Below, one piece after another: positions 55,617-64,000 of a DNA stretch of 64,000 bases. The notes beneath the pieces are model-generated. The model was given only the letters and a program-made list of their open reading frames with translations. It was not told the DNA's origin and did no database searches. Every line of letters starts with the position of its first letter. Within the stretch, counting starts at the first letter, position 1. The stretch is taken from the NCBI GenBank assembly GCA_036563875.1, contig DATCLO010000207.1, forward strand, positions 1-64,000. The letters run 5' to 3'. Source of the DNA: ZC4RG29 sp036563875. GTDB lineage: Bacteria > Bacteroidota > Bacteroidia > Cytophagales > Cyclobacteriaceae. The position numbers and the translations under genes are program-made.

Positions 55617-56174
55617 ATGAGACGCGCCATCATAATTGCAGGCATAGGCATAGCCCTGATTCCCATAGTTATTGCCATAATGCAGTTTAACCTGCGTCGC
55701 GAGAAATCGCTCAGCCCGGAGGAGTACGTCAGCTATGGCCGGGGCGACCTTAACATTACGCTTTTTTACAACCGACCTTACAAGAAGGGCAGGGAGATAT
55801 TTGGAGGCCTGGTGCCGTACGGTCAGGTGTGGCGCACCGGAGCCAACGAAGCCACCACTTTTGAAACGGACAAGGATTTGACATTCGAGGGAAAGGTTCT
55901 CAAGCGTGGAAAATACAGCCTCTGGACGATACCGCGTCCTGACACCTGGACCATCATCTTCAATTCCGAACACGGCCAATGGGGTATCAACTCCAAGGGT
56001 GAGCCCAATCGTGATCCTGCTCGCGACGTGCTTACCATCGACGTTCCTGCAATGACACAAGACCGTGTTGTCGAACAATTCACGGTAACGTTCGAGTCCG
56101 TGGGCGACGATGTGGAGATGGTGCTGATGTGGGACAAGACGCTCGTGGCTGTTCCTTTTTCGTTTCAGCGCTAG
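55617..56174 (+). CDS. DUF2911-family protein
   Basis: A 185-residue protein with an N-terminal membrane anchor (about 4-25). The domain signature is intact: GREIFGGLVPYGQVWRTGANEAT (about 59-81, read in parts), LKRGKYSLWTIP and WTIIFNSEHGQWG. DUF2911 proteins are common exported proteins of unknown function in Bacteroidota. Convergent with the OmpA-like gene. Confidence 0.88.
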   Translation: MRRAIIIAGIGIALIPIVIAIMQFNLRREKSLSPEEYVSYGRGDLNITLFYNRPYKKGREIFGGLVPYGQVWRTGANEATTFETDKDLTFEGKVLKRGKYSLWTIPRPDTWTIIFNSEHGQWGINSKGEPNRDPARDVLTIDVPAMTQDRVVEQFTVTFESVGDDVEMVLMWDKTLVAVPFSFQR

Positions 56175-56191
56175 CTGGCGCTTGGTGCTTC

Positions 56192-57769
56192 CTAACGCTT
56201 CACCACCAAAAACACCCGCACGCTCCTCGTCTCCCCAGGCAACGCCATTGTCTCGATCGTGAGTCGATCCCTCGGTACCCCCTGACGCTCAAGATTAGCG
56301 ACGACGGCTTCTGCTTGCTGGTTTGTCCGATCATTATGAAACCACTGTTTCACAATCACGGTGTCGCGCATCTGCTGCACTACAGAGTCCGGATTAATTT
56401 CCGTTGATGCCATCACTTCCATCGTCATCCTGATGGAGTCATAGCGCACCTCCGTAAGTTCAGGGCTGGACCGGATGGAGTCCTCCTGGTATCCGGTCAT
56501 GACGACCTTTATCGCGAACTCGCGCCCGGGATTTCCGCGAATCAGACGCGCCGCGCGCTTCAGTTCAGAAGATGACGCGGGCGCAATGTCGTTTCCGTTA
56601 AACTCCACCATTTCGAGTGGAATCTCATCACCCGGAGCGGGCGGTGCAATGCGCGGTGCAATGCGAGCTACCTGTTCAAGTGAGTCACCTGTGAGATCGA
56701 ATTTACGCGAGAAATACATCATCTGATCCTGCTCCGGATCAATGGACAACTCGTATGTTGAGCCTTCCATCAGATAGACTTTCACGAAGCCCTGGGCATC
56801 AGGCTTTGCGTTAAAGATGCGCTTGCCATTACTAAGGTCATACACCGACACAAAGGCCGACTTCGAGCCATCTATCGTACCCTCTACGCGCATCAGGCCT
56901 TTCGGACGAAGGTGACCTGGAATAAGGAATTCAGCCATCTCACGCTTGCGGGGACCGGGCGCGTCGCGCAGGAGGTACCGACCCGTAGCATTAACACTCA
57001 CAAATTGATCGTCTTCCGGCGTATTCGCGAAAGTCAGCGGTACAGGATCGGTCCACGATCCATTGCGGAATCTCGTTATATAAAGGTCCATACCTCCCTT
57101 TCCTCCGGCTCGGTCAGAGCTGAAGATCAAAGTCTCACCATCGGCGAGTATGCGGGGCGCCTGTGCGTTTCCCGTGTTGATGGAAGGTGGCAATGCCACA
57201 GGTTCTCCCCAACGACCGTTGGCCTGCTTTTGCGCCATCATGATCGTACAGCCGGAAGCTTCTTTCTGCGACATGGTTTGACACCGCATGAAGTATACCG
57301 TCTTTTGATCAGGCGTAAAGGTGGCGCACGCCTCATGGGCGCGTGTGTTCAGCGGTGCTGCGAGGTTCTGAGGTGTCGACCACGACGACCCTGTACGCTC
57401 GCTCATCCACAGGTCGTACCCCCCTACTCCAGGCGACTTAATGGTAGAGAAGTAAAGGGTCTTTCCATCCGGACTCAGGGTGTAGCCCCACAGGTAATTC
57501 AGACGTGTGTGTATGGTCTTTGGAAGTTCGGTCGGAGGCCGCCAGTCGCTGCGTGGCGTTCGGTAACTGAAGAACGGCGTAAGCACGTAGTCGTCGGCAT
57601 TGTCAGAGATAAACACAAGCGCGTCCCCGTCCAGGCTCATGTACGGTGCGAAGTTGTTAATGGCCGGGTGGTTAACACTTGAAGGAAGGCTCCGTCGCGC
57701 AGCCTGAGAAAACGTGTCAAAAGTGATGGTCAGGCAAAAAAGCAGACCCAAAAAAAAGCGTGTATCCAT
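56192..57769 (-). CDS. PD40 beta-propeller protein with OmpA-like C-terminal region
   Basis: A 525-residue exported protein (signal about 1-22). From about 35 to 270 it has repeated PD40/TolB-like blades: YMSLDGDALVFISD, YTLSPDGKTLYFST, FTPDQKTVYFM and ILADGETLIFSSDRAGGKGGMDLY. A carboxypeptidase-like domain (about 295-345) follows. The end (about 385-525) has the OmpA-like pattern: a beta strand, SELKRAARLIRGNPGREFAIKV (read in parts) and NQQAEAVVANLERQGVPRDRL. This plan is typical of T9SS/gliding-associated OmpA-like proteins of Bacteroidota, which bind peptidoglycan. The OmpA Asp and Arg residues are only partly kept. Confidence 0.85.
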   Translation of the reverse strand: MDTRFFLGLLFCLTITFDTFSQAARRSLPSSVNHPAINNFAPYMSLDGDALVFISDNADDYVLTPFFSYRTPRSDWRPPTELPKTIHTRLNYLWGYTLSPDGKTLYFSTIKSPGVGGYDLWMSERTGSSWSTPQNLAAPLNTRAHEACATFTPDQKTVYFMRCQTMSQKEASGCTIMMAQKQANGRWGEPVALPPSINTGNAQAPRILADGETLIFSSDRAGGKGGMDLYITRFRNGSWTDPVPLTFANTPEDDQFVSVNATGRYLLRDAPGPRKREMAEFLIPGHLRPKGLMRVEGTIDGSKSAFVSVYDLSNGKRIFNAKPDAQGFVKVYLMEGSTYELSIDPEQDQMMYFSRKFDLTGDSLEQVARIAPRIAPPAPGDEIPLEMVEFNGNDIAPASSSELKRAARLIRGNPGREFAIKVVMTGYQEDSIRSSPELTEVRYDSIRMTMEVMASTEINPDSVVQQMRDTVIVKQWFHNDRTNQQAEAVVANLERQGVPRDRLTIETMALPGETRSVRVFLVVKR

Positions 57770-57864
57770 ATACAGGATTGGGTTTAGCCCAAGTTAGCCA
57801 TTTCCACAGCAAGGATCTTACCGGATCCTTCCGTCCGGGAATATTTTCGGCGGGCTGCATCATT

Positions 57865-57897
57865 TTTGAGAAACTTTGCAATACGCTCTTAATTTAG
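57865..57897 (+). promoter_or_regulatory. Probable promoter of the HisA-like gene
   Basis: TTTG (57865-57868), 21 bases, then TAATTTAG (57890-57897), four bases before the ATG at 57902. This fits the Bacteroidota promoter plan with a very short leader. Confidence 0.45.
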
Positions 57898-57901
57898 CGA
57901 T

Positions 57902-58645
57902 ATGATCCAGGTTATTCCGTCCATAGCCATTCGCAAGGGAAGGGTGGTCAAAATGCGAAAAGGCGACCCAACCAGCGAAAAGGCGTATGATGAAAACGTG
58001 CTCGACCTCGCGAAGCGGTTTGAAGACCACGGCATTGATGTTGTTCACCTCGTCGACCTCGACGGTGCTGAATCGGGGTCGCCGGTAAACTATCACATCG
58101 TCGAAGCCATCCGGGCTTACACTAACCTGAAGGTCGACTTTACCGGCGGGATTATGACGGACGGCGACATTGCCAAGGCATTTGAAGCGGGGGCAGCTTA
58201 CATCACGGCATCCAGCGTAGCCGTGATGGATCCCGAGTTGTTTGCTTCGTGGATCATCTCATACGGTCGCGAAAAAATTACGCTTGGTGCTGATGTCACG
58301 AACGTCGATACGAAAGAACTTCTTTATCGTGGCTGGCGGCGAAAGGCACAGATCACATTATACGAACATCTCGACTATTTCTATAGCCGCGGGTTGAAGT
58401 ACGTCAAGTCAACAGACGTTTCCCGCGATGGTGTTCTTGAAGGCCCTGCCTTTGATTTCTATCAAGCCCTCATCGACCGCTTCCCCGAAATTTGCGTCCT
58501 CGCCAGCGGCGGCATTCGCGGTATCGACGACATCAAACGCCTGAACGATATGGGCGTGTTTGCTGTGATCTTTGGGAAGGCGTATTATGAGGGCGTGCTG
58601 AAGTTGGAAGACGTGAAGAAATTTCTGGTGGGTAGGGGGCAGTAG
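57902..58645 (+). CDS. HisA paralogue lacking the catalytic Asp
   Basis: A 247-residue half-barrel-duplication TIM barrel, the HisA/HisF family. Phosphate loops FTGGIMTDGD (about 80-89) and ASGGIRGIDD (about 201-210), STDVSRDG (170-177) and HLVDLDGA (49-56) align well with HisA. In HisA the first strand ends PAxD, and that Asp is the general acid/base; here it reads IPSIAI, with Ala9 in its place. The second catalytic Asp is present (Asp131 in LGADVTN). The Arg after GG in the first phosphate loop is Met. It is not next to other his genes. It may catalyse another isomerisation or bind a ligand. Confidence 0.85.
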   Translation: MIQVIPSIAIRKGRVVKMRKGDPTSEKAYDENVLDLAKRFEDHGIDVVHLVDLDGAESGSPVNYHIVEAIRAYTNLKVDFTGGIMTDGDIAKAFEAGAAYITASSVAVMDPELFASWIISYGREKITLGADVTNVDTKELLYRGWRRKAQITLYEHLDYFYSRGLKYVKSTDVSRDGVLEGPAFDFYQALIDRFPEICVLASGGIRGIDDIKRLNDMGVFAVIFGKAYYEGVLKLEDVKKFLVGRGQ

Positions 58646-58718
58646 GCAATGCGCGTCGGCCCCCGTTTGGGGGATTAAGGGCCACGCGAAGGCGTTTTAA
58701 GATCCCACCGATTACCGA

Positions 58719-61151
58719 TTACTGATCACCTCTTACTCTCCCCCCCCCAAGTGGCACTATTACTTTAACGCTAAAATTCCTCCCCATATTAAAAATCCCT
58801 CTTCGCAGCGTAACCGGATTCTCCGGCGCGTACTTCAGCCGGCTCAGGTGGTCCTGGTAGGCGGTGTCAAAGATGTTGTCCAGTGCGAGATAGATCGATA
58901 GAAGGGCATCCTGAGAATTGCGCTTTCGGATAGAGGTACCTGCGGCCGCATTCCATATCGAGTAGGAGGGTGTTGGCGTTTCGGTTCCGTTTTCAAGTAA
59001 GACGCGGCTCTGTTCCCACGTGTATCTGAACTCAAACATAACAAATGAGTTGAAGATGCGGCGTCCGAACACGTTGAGGTTTGCACGCAACTGACCGCGA
59101 TACGTGGGTGCGGGAATGAATGGAAGATAACGCGTGCTGTCGGACGCCCGCTCGCTTAGGTTTAGCGCGTGAACGGTAGAGAATGTGTTTTCAAAGTGCA
59201 GCCAGTCGAATGGGTGCGGGTGAATGTCAACTGTGAGCTCCGCTCCTACCAGTCGTGCATCACCCTGGGTATATCCATACGCAGGGACAGGTTCATCCGG
59301 ATCGGGTATGCTGTCGCGACCATCGCTGCCCACCAACTTGCGCAAGTAGATGTAGTCGTTGATAGCGTTTCGGAACAGCGCCGCCTCTATGGTGACGTGA
59401 TCAGTTTGAAGATTTAGTCCGAAATCCAGCTGAAACGACTTCTCAGCATCGAGGCGGGGATTGCCATACTCATATTGAAGGGAGCCTTCGTGCCGACCAT
59501 TCGCATACAACTCAGTCACTGAAGGCGCCCGAAAGCCGCGCGAAATGTTCATCTTCAGCGTGAGCGCACTGCTCAGGGCCTCCGTAACGCCGAGACTGGC
59601 CGAGTAGTTGGAGAACACCGGTGAGCCTCCTGCAAACTTCTGATAGTCGCCGGGATCATCAGAGGGTACCCCTTCATCGTTTAGGAACAAGGGATCTGCG
59701 CTAAAGCTTCTGCGATCGAAACGAACTCCACCTGCAATGTCCAGCATCTTGTGATGCCACTTCGCAAACCCAAATACACCCCAGTCGAATATTCTGTGAT
59801 CGGGAATCAGAAACTCTTCACCTCCGCTGATGTTCTTCTGAAACGCTCCGCTTGTTCCCACAGAAAGACGAAGGTCCTTTACAGGCGGAAGATGGTAGAT
59901 AAGATTCCATGTTATTGCGTGAAGATCGAATTGCAATTCCTCCTCATCCTCATCCAGCACGTTTCCAAATTCTTTTCGGATGTTGTGCTGATATCCAAGG
60001 TCAAGCTGAATGCGTGAGTCGCCCCGATAGTAATTGGTATTGCTGGCGATGCGCAGGTGCCGCACTGACTGATTCGGAATGTAGAGAGAGTAGTCGCGAA
60101 GTTCATCCCGGGTTGCAGTCCGCTCTTCTACCTGATCATCTATCGCAATCAGTCGGAGGAAGTTTCCCTCAGCATCCCGTTCACCTTCCGGCAATCCCAG
60201 GTTTTGATTGAAGGACGTGGCGTGCAGTTGAGTAAAGCCCCAGTTGCCACTCATCCCGACGGTAGCGCCCAAGTCCAACTCGTTAAATCCGGAATTGAAG
60301 ACATAGCCGTCATATTGATTGCGATAGGATCTGGCATCCTTACGAGTGGCATTAGCCATCCAGTAAATGCCATTTCGATTACCTCCAACGGACAGGCTAT
60401 TCGCAAACAGGCCGTTGTTTGATTGATAGTTGGTGGTCCATTGACCTTCAACTCTTCCTTCGGAAACAGGATGCGGTGCCAGCAGGCTTATGATTCCGCC
60501 AAGCCCATCGCTCCCATACATGAGACTTCCTGCTCCTTTAATGATCTCAACACGATTGACAGAAAACTCATCGATCTCCAGTCCGTGCTCATCACCCCAT
60601 TGCTGACCTTCCTGTCGAATGCCGTCGTAAAGAACGATGACGCGGTTGAATCCAAGACCGCGGATCACTGGCTTGGATATCCCAGCTCCTGTAGTGATTT
60701 GCCCTATTCCAGGATGGTCTGCAATCTTGTCGACAATGTTGGATCCTGTTCGCTCGCGAAGGGATTCCGCGCTGATGGTCGTCACCGGGATGGGACTTCG
60801 CTTCAACTCTGTGCTGTGACTGATGCCTGTCACGACTACCTCGTTGAGTTCCGTAACTGCCGGTGTGAGCATTACGTTGTGCTCGGTTCTTCCGTCCACC
60901 CGAACACGCTCGACGCGCGTCTCGTAACCCGCGTATTTGAATTCGACGAGAAATGTCCCCGACGGAAGATTGTCAATCAGGTACATTCCCTCCATGTCCG
61001 CAGCCGTCCCGCGACGCAAATCTGCAATGACTGCAGTCGCCCCTATCAGCGGGGTACCGTCGCGTGCGTCTGTAATCTGGCCGAAGATGGCATGTTGACC
61101 AAAGACAGTTGCCGGGATGAGAAAGTGGATTGCCAGTAGGATTCGCCGCAT
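58719..61151 (-). CDS. TonB-dependent outer membrane receptor (possible metal uptake)
   Basis: An 810-residue receptor with a signal peptide (about 1-19). A carboxypeptidase-like domain (about 20-95) precedes the plug, with TELNEVVVTG as the TonB box and PVIRGLGFNRVIVLYDGIRQ and EIIKGAGSLMYGSDGLGGI as plug marks (about 160-215). The rest is the 22-strand barrel. The plug reads most like ZnuD-type zinc or haem receptors. A nine-base G-run near the 3' end sets the last residues (PLGGGRVRGDQ) and might slip. The start at ATG 61151 is supported by the operator 44 bases upstream. Confidence 0.9.
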   Translation of the reverse strand: MRRILLAIHFLIPATVFGQHAIFGQITDARDGTPLIGATAVIADLRRGTAADMEGMYLIDNLPSGTFLVEFKYAGYETRVERVRVDGRTEHNVMLTPAVTELNEVVVTGISHSTELKRSPIPVTTISAESLRERTGSNIVDKIADHPGIGQITTGAGISKPVIRGLGFNRVIVLYDGIRQEGQQWGDEHGLEIDEFSVNRVEIIKGAGSLMYGSDGLGGIISLLAPHPVSEGRVEGQWTTNYQSNNGLFANSLSVGGNRNGIYWMANATRKDARSYRNQYDGYVFNSGFNELDLGATVGMSGNWGFTQLHATSFNQNLGLPEGERDAEGNFLRLIAIDDQVEERTATRDELRDYSLYIPNQSVRHLRIASNTNYYRGDSRIQLDLGYQHNIRKEFGNVLDEDEEELQFDLHAITWNLIYHLPPVKDLRLSVGTSGAFQKNISGGEEFLIPDHRIFDWGVFGFAKWHHKMLDIAGGVRFDRRSFSADPLFLNDEGVPSDDPGDYQKFAGGSPVFSNYSASLGVTEALSSALTLKMNISRGFRAPSVTELYANGRHEGSLQYEYGNPRLDAEKSFQLDFGLNLQTDHVTIEAALFRNAINDYIYLRKLVGSDGRDSIPDPDEPVPAYGYTQGDARLVGAELTVDIHPHPFDWLHFENTFSTVHALNLSERASDSTRYLPFIPAPTYRGQLRANLNVFGRRIFNSFVMFEFRYTWEQSRVLLENGTETPTPSYSIWNAAAGTSIRKRNSQDALLSIYLALDNIFDTAYQDHLSRLKYAPENPVTLRRGIFNMGRNFSVKVIVPLGGGRVRGDQ

Positions 61152-61194
61152 CAATATCGCTTTCGACCCTGCAATACTAGAGCCCCACCAACAC

Positions 61195-61215
61195 AAATGC
61201 AACGTCGTTGCATTT
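61195..61215 (-). promoter_or_regulatory. Perfect palindromic operator before the TonB receptor gene
   Basis: Two ten-base arms AAATGCAACG and CGTTGCATTT around a single T, 44 bases upstream of the receptor ATG. A perfect odd palindrome of this length is the plan of Fur-family (Fur, Zur) binding sites, so metal control of the receptor is likely. It also lies within the end region of the small exported-protein transcript, so that read-through could be blocked. Confidence 0.6.
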
Positions 61216-61236
61216 AATTATCATGAAATAAAAAGA

Positions 61237-61581
61237 TTAGCGGTCGACCAAATCGGACATTTTGAATTTCTGGATGATGTAGTAGATGAAGTTAAAGCCG
61301 AGAACAGATTCCTCGGAAGAAGGTGTGCCACCTTGTTTTGAACCGGATTGTACAGGTGCGACAACGGTGCGTGGACGGGTTCCTGTTGTATCTGCATCAG
61401 CGAGTTCCGCTGCAGGTTCCATCATCCTTAGGTGAGACCCCGTTTCTCCATCGACGGGTGGAGCCTCGTAGATTTCCCGCCCGGTACCATCAAGTGGATA
61501 GGCCTCCTGCGCCCGTGCATCCAGGGACAGGAAAAATAACAGCCCGAAAAGGCCAAGAAAATAGAGCGGTTTAGGCTTCAT
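61237..61581 (-). CDS. Hypothetical small exported protein
   Basis: A 114-residue protein with a signal peptide (about 1-23). The middle is Pro/Gly/Glu/Thr-rich and unstructured, with EAPPVDGETG and TRPRTVVAPV. The end, SVLGFNFIYYIIQKFKMSDL, is amphipathic and looks like a conserved motif. No family is known to me. The TonB receptor lies 85 bases downstream on the same strand, past the palindrome. Confidence 0.6.
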   Translation of the reverse strand: MKPKPLYFLGLFGLLFFLSLDARAQEAYPLDGTGREIYEAPPVDGETGSHLRMMEPAAELADADTTGTRPRTVVAPVQSGSKQGGTPSSEESVLGFNFIYYIIQKFKMSDLVDR

Positions 61582-61809
61582 CCAACTTTTGGAAACGTTT
61601 GCACTCAAACAAATGTTTCAGAAAAATACGTATTTCTGGTAAACCCTTTGGTCTACTTGCGAATTGCGTACAATAAATTTTGGAGAGGGCGCACCGCGAG
61701 TCTACTGCAGAACAATTTGCTAATTTTATTCACAAACTGCAATCCGTTGCGGAAACAAATTGTCTTTCGTGCCCGGTATGCATAAAATGCGGCTTCAAGA
61801 GGGGTCTCT

Positions 61810-64000
61810 ATGTTTTTTTCCCAAGTCCAGAAAATCACCGGGGGCGACGTTATCCAACTGAGTGAGGACCGGCCTGTTGCGCACCTCCTCGTCGACAGCA
61901 GAAAACTCATCCTGACCCAGGGCGCTGTGTTTTTTGCCATCCGGGGTGAACGCTATGACGGCCACCGATTCATCCCCGAACTCTATGATGCGGGCATCCG
62001 GCAATTTGTTGTGGGTGCCGATGTAAATCTCACGCGCCTTCCTGAAGCCAACGTCATCCGAGTCGCTCGTCCCCTCGACGCGCTTCAGGCGCTGGCGGAG
62101 GCGCACCGCGAAACTTTTTCTGGCACGGTTGTCGGCATTACAGGAAGCAACGGCAAGACCATCATCAAGGAATGGCTGTACCAGCTGCTGGCACGCGACT
62201 ACGCTATCACAAAAAATCCGGGCAGCTACAATTCGCAGGTTGGTGTACCGCTGTCGGTATGGCGTATTCAACCCAACGATGAACTCTGCCTGTTCGAAGC
62301 GGGCATCTCCCAACCGGGAGAAATGGAAAAACTCGAACGCATTATCCAGCCAACGATTGGCATCTTCACCAACATAGGGCCAGCTCACGACGCGGGTTTC
62401 GCCAGCCGTGAAGCGAAAGCCAGCGAAAAGGCAAAATTGTTCGTTCACAGCGAAGCAACAATCTATTGCGCCGATCACGACGAAGTTCGCAAAGCCGTAC
62501 AGAAAGCGGGATTAAAAGGATTCTCGTGGGCTTTTGGCCGCGACGCAGATATTGGAGTGAAGCCTACGCACGACAACGAATTTCGCATTTCCTGGAGCGA
62601 CAGCAGCTTCACGGTAACGCTTCCGTTTACCGACAGGGCATCTGTTGAAAACGCCCTGCATTGCGTGGCGCTTCTCCTTTATCTGAAGTATGATCCTTCC
62701 GTTATCCGCGAGCGGCTGTTGAGTCTTCGGTCCATTCCCATGCGGCTTGAACTCAAGGAAGGAATCAACAACTGTGAGATCATCGACGACTCGTACAACA
62801 ACGACCTAATGGGTTTGCGGATCAGTCTCGACTTCCTTCTCAACCAAAAACAAAAAACAAAAAAGCGACTCATCCTGTCTGATATTCAGCAATCAGGACT
62901 GTCAGACGAAGTACTCTCGGCACAGGTAGCGGAACTCATTCGCGACAGCGCCATCGATTCATTTGTTGCTATCGGTCCGGCTATGGGCCGGAACAAACAT
63001 CTCTTCAGCGAAAATGCCGAGTTCTATCCCGACGCAGCAACTTTCCTGGCGTCGTTTGATGCGTCAAAATATTCGGACGAAGTCATCCTCATTAAAGGTG
63101 CGCGTTCGTTCCGGTTTGAAGAAATTGTGAGTCGCCTGCAACGCAAGGTGCACGGCACGGTGATGGAAATCGACCTCGGAGCTCTTGTACACAACCTGAA
63201 CTACTTCCGTTCACGCATTGCCGACGGTACAAAGATCATGGTGATGGTGAAGGCGTTCGCTTATGGAAGCGGTAGCATTGAGATCGCCAACGTCCTCCAA
63301 TATCACCGTGTTGACTACATGGGCGTCGCTTATGCAGATGAAGGGGTGGAACTCCGGAAGAACAACATAGAAGTGCCCATCATGGTAATGAATCCATCCG
63401 AGAGCAGTTTCCCCGTCATCGCGGAGCATCGACTTGAACCTGAAATCTACAGCCTGGCGCTCCTGCGATCACTCATATCTTACCTGGGATCCGATACACC
63501 CTGCATCATCCATCTTAAACTCGACACGGGCATGCATCGGCTTGGATTTGAGGCGCAGGATCTGGATGAGCTCACAGAAATTCTCCGCTCGCACCCCAAC
63601 ATAGAAGTAGGTTCAATCTTTAGCCACCTCGCGGGTGCAGATGAGCCGCTTCACGATGCTTTCTCACTGCTGCAGGCACAGCGATTTGAAGAGATGGCTG
63701 ACCGGATCACGCGTTCACTCGGCTACAAACCGCTTTACCATATTCTCAATTCCCCGGGCATTCTTCGACTCGGAAATTTGCACTACGACATGGTAAGGCT
63801 GGGCATTGGTTTGTACGGCATCGATCCCACGGGTTCCGGACTCGACCTGAAGCCCGTGGCGCGACTCAAGACCATCGTCTCACAGGTCAGAGACGTCGGC
63901 GCGGGAGAAACGATTGGCTACGGTCGCAGGGGCACCATGCAGAACGCTGGAAAAATTGCAACACTCGCCATCGGATACGCCGACGGATTCAGTCGCGCTT
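61810..64000 (+). CDS. murF-alr: Bifunctional MurF ligase-alanine racemase fusion (3' end cut)
   Basis: 730 residues are seen before the window ends. The N-terminal half is MurF: GITGSNGKT (109-117), FEAGISQPGEME and the C-terminal Mur domain with IIDDSYNND. From about 455 the alanine racemase begins: MEIDLGALVHNL, the PLP lysine Lys481 in VMVKAFAYGSG, KLDTGMHRLGF, FSHLAGAD and RLGIGLYGID. The fusion joins making D-Ala with adding D-Ala-D-Ala to the peptidoglycan precursor, and is typical of Bacteroidota. Start at ATG 61810. Confidence 0.95.
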   Translation, partial: MFFSQVQKITGGDVIQLSEDRPVAHLLVDSRKLILTQGAVFFAIRGERYDGHRFIPELYDAGIRQFVVGADVNLTRLPEANVIRVARPLDALQALAEAHRETFSGTVVGITGSNGKTIIKEWLYQLLARDYAITKNPGSYNSQVGVPLSVWRIQPNDELCLFEAGISQPGEMEKLERIIQPTIGIFTNIGPAHDAGFASREAKASEKAKLFVHSEATIYCADHDEVRKAVQKAGLKGFSWAFGRDADIGVKPTHDNEFRISWSDSSFTVTLPFTDRASVENALHCVALLLYLKYDPSVIRERLLSLRSIPMRLELKEGINNCEIIDDSYNNDLMGLRISLDFLLNQKQKTKKRLILSDIQQSGLSDEVLSAQVAELIRDSAIDSFVAIGPAMGRNKHLFSENAEFYPDAATFLASFDASKYSDEVILIKGARSFRFEEIVSRLQRKVHGTVMEIDLGALVHNLNYFRSRIADGTKIMVMVKAFAYGSGSIEIANVLQYHRVDYMGVAYADEGVELRKNNIEVPIMVMNPSESSFPVIAEHRLEPEIYSLALLRSLISYLGSDTPCIIHLKLDTGMHRLGFEAQDLDELTEILRSHPNIEVGSIFSHLAGADEPLHDAFSLLQAQRFEEMADRITRSLGYKPLYHILNSPGILRLGNLHYDMVRLGIGLYGIDPTGSGLDLKPVARLKTIVSQVRDVGAGETIGYGRRGTMQNAGKIATLAIGYADGFSRA

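Noticed and set aside
58661..58675. CCCCC-GTTT-GGGGG hairpin after the HisA-like gene as a terminator
   Set aside because: Short stem with no T-run on either side; not reported as a feature.
61795..62478. 227-residue minus-strand frame at the start of murF-alr
   Set aside because: The plus strand holds MurF with its P-loop in an uninterrupted frame running off the window.

Overview
The window looks like a chromosomal segment of a Bacteroidota bacterium, most likely order Cytophagales. Reasons: a gldB gliding lipoprotein, a fused MurF-alanine racemase, many lipoproteins with short lipoboxes, a TonB receptor with a carboxypeptidase-like N-terminal domain, Bacteroidota-type promoters (TTTG, about 20 bp, TAnnTTTG), tRNAs without encoded CCA, and few Shine-Dalgarno sites. 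Base composition is near 50% GC. No rRNA, IS element, prophage or CRISPR array is visible.

Region 1-3.2 kb is accessory. It holds a two-TM protein that looks like a bacterial STING receptor of a CBASS anti-phage system (partner genes would lie left of the window), a VOC-fold protein, an unrecognised protein and a yefM-yoeB toxin-antitoxin pair with its TGTACA operator. It ends at two tRNA genes (Leu-UAA, Gly-GCC), a common island border.

Region 3.6-26.2 kb is mostly core: two acyl-CoA desaturases flanking a possible glycosyltransferase and an ECF sigma factor, mutS, a GumN-like protein, a SpoU methylase, purM-lgt, lipoproteins, M1 and M2 peptidases, an acyl-CoA dehydrogenase, an amidase, and polA with a decayed proofreading site.

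Region 26.2-48.4 kb: a serine/threonine dehydratase, a tandem pair of M1 peptidases with HupE/UreJ and DUF6702 proteins, gldB, tpiA, prmA, a 1,618-residue exported protein, an M20 dipeptidase, an arylamine N-acetyltransferase, a radical SAM protein, a PLP deaminase, a TSUP transporter, a deoxynucleoside kinase and a sugar-isomerase-like TIM barrel.

Region 48.4-64 kb: a compact type III polyketide cluster (methyltransferase, type III PKS, UbiA prenyltransferase, FAD oxidoreductase) likely making a membrane phenolic or quinone lipid; a degenerate receiver protein; a double-domain aspartyl protease with PDZ; a LOG protein; DUF2911; an OmpA-like propeller protein; a stand-alone HisA paralogue lacking its catalytic Asp; a TonB receptor behind a perfect palindromic operator; and the murF-alr fusion, cut by the window end.

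The best candidates for something under-described are the STING locus, the type III PKS cluster, the HisA-like protein, the M1-M1-HupE-DUF6702 cassette, the giant exported protein, and a family of hexamer-based fold-back repeats found at gene ends. Function calls rest on motifs read by eye; no database search was run.
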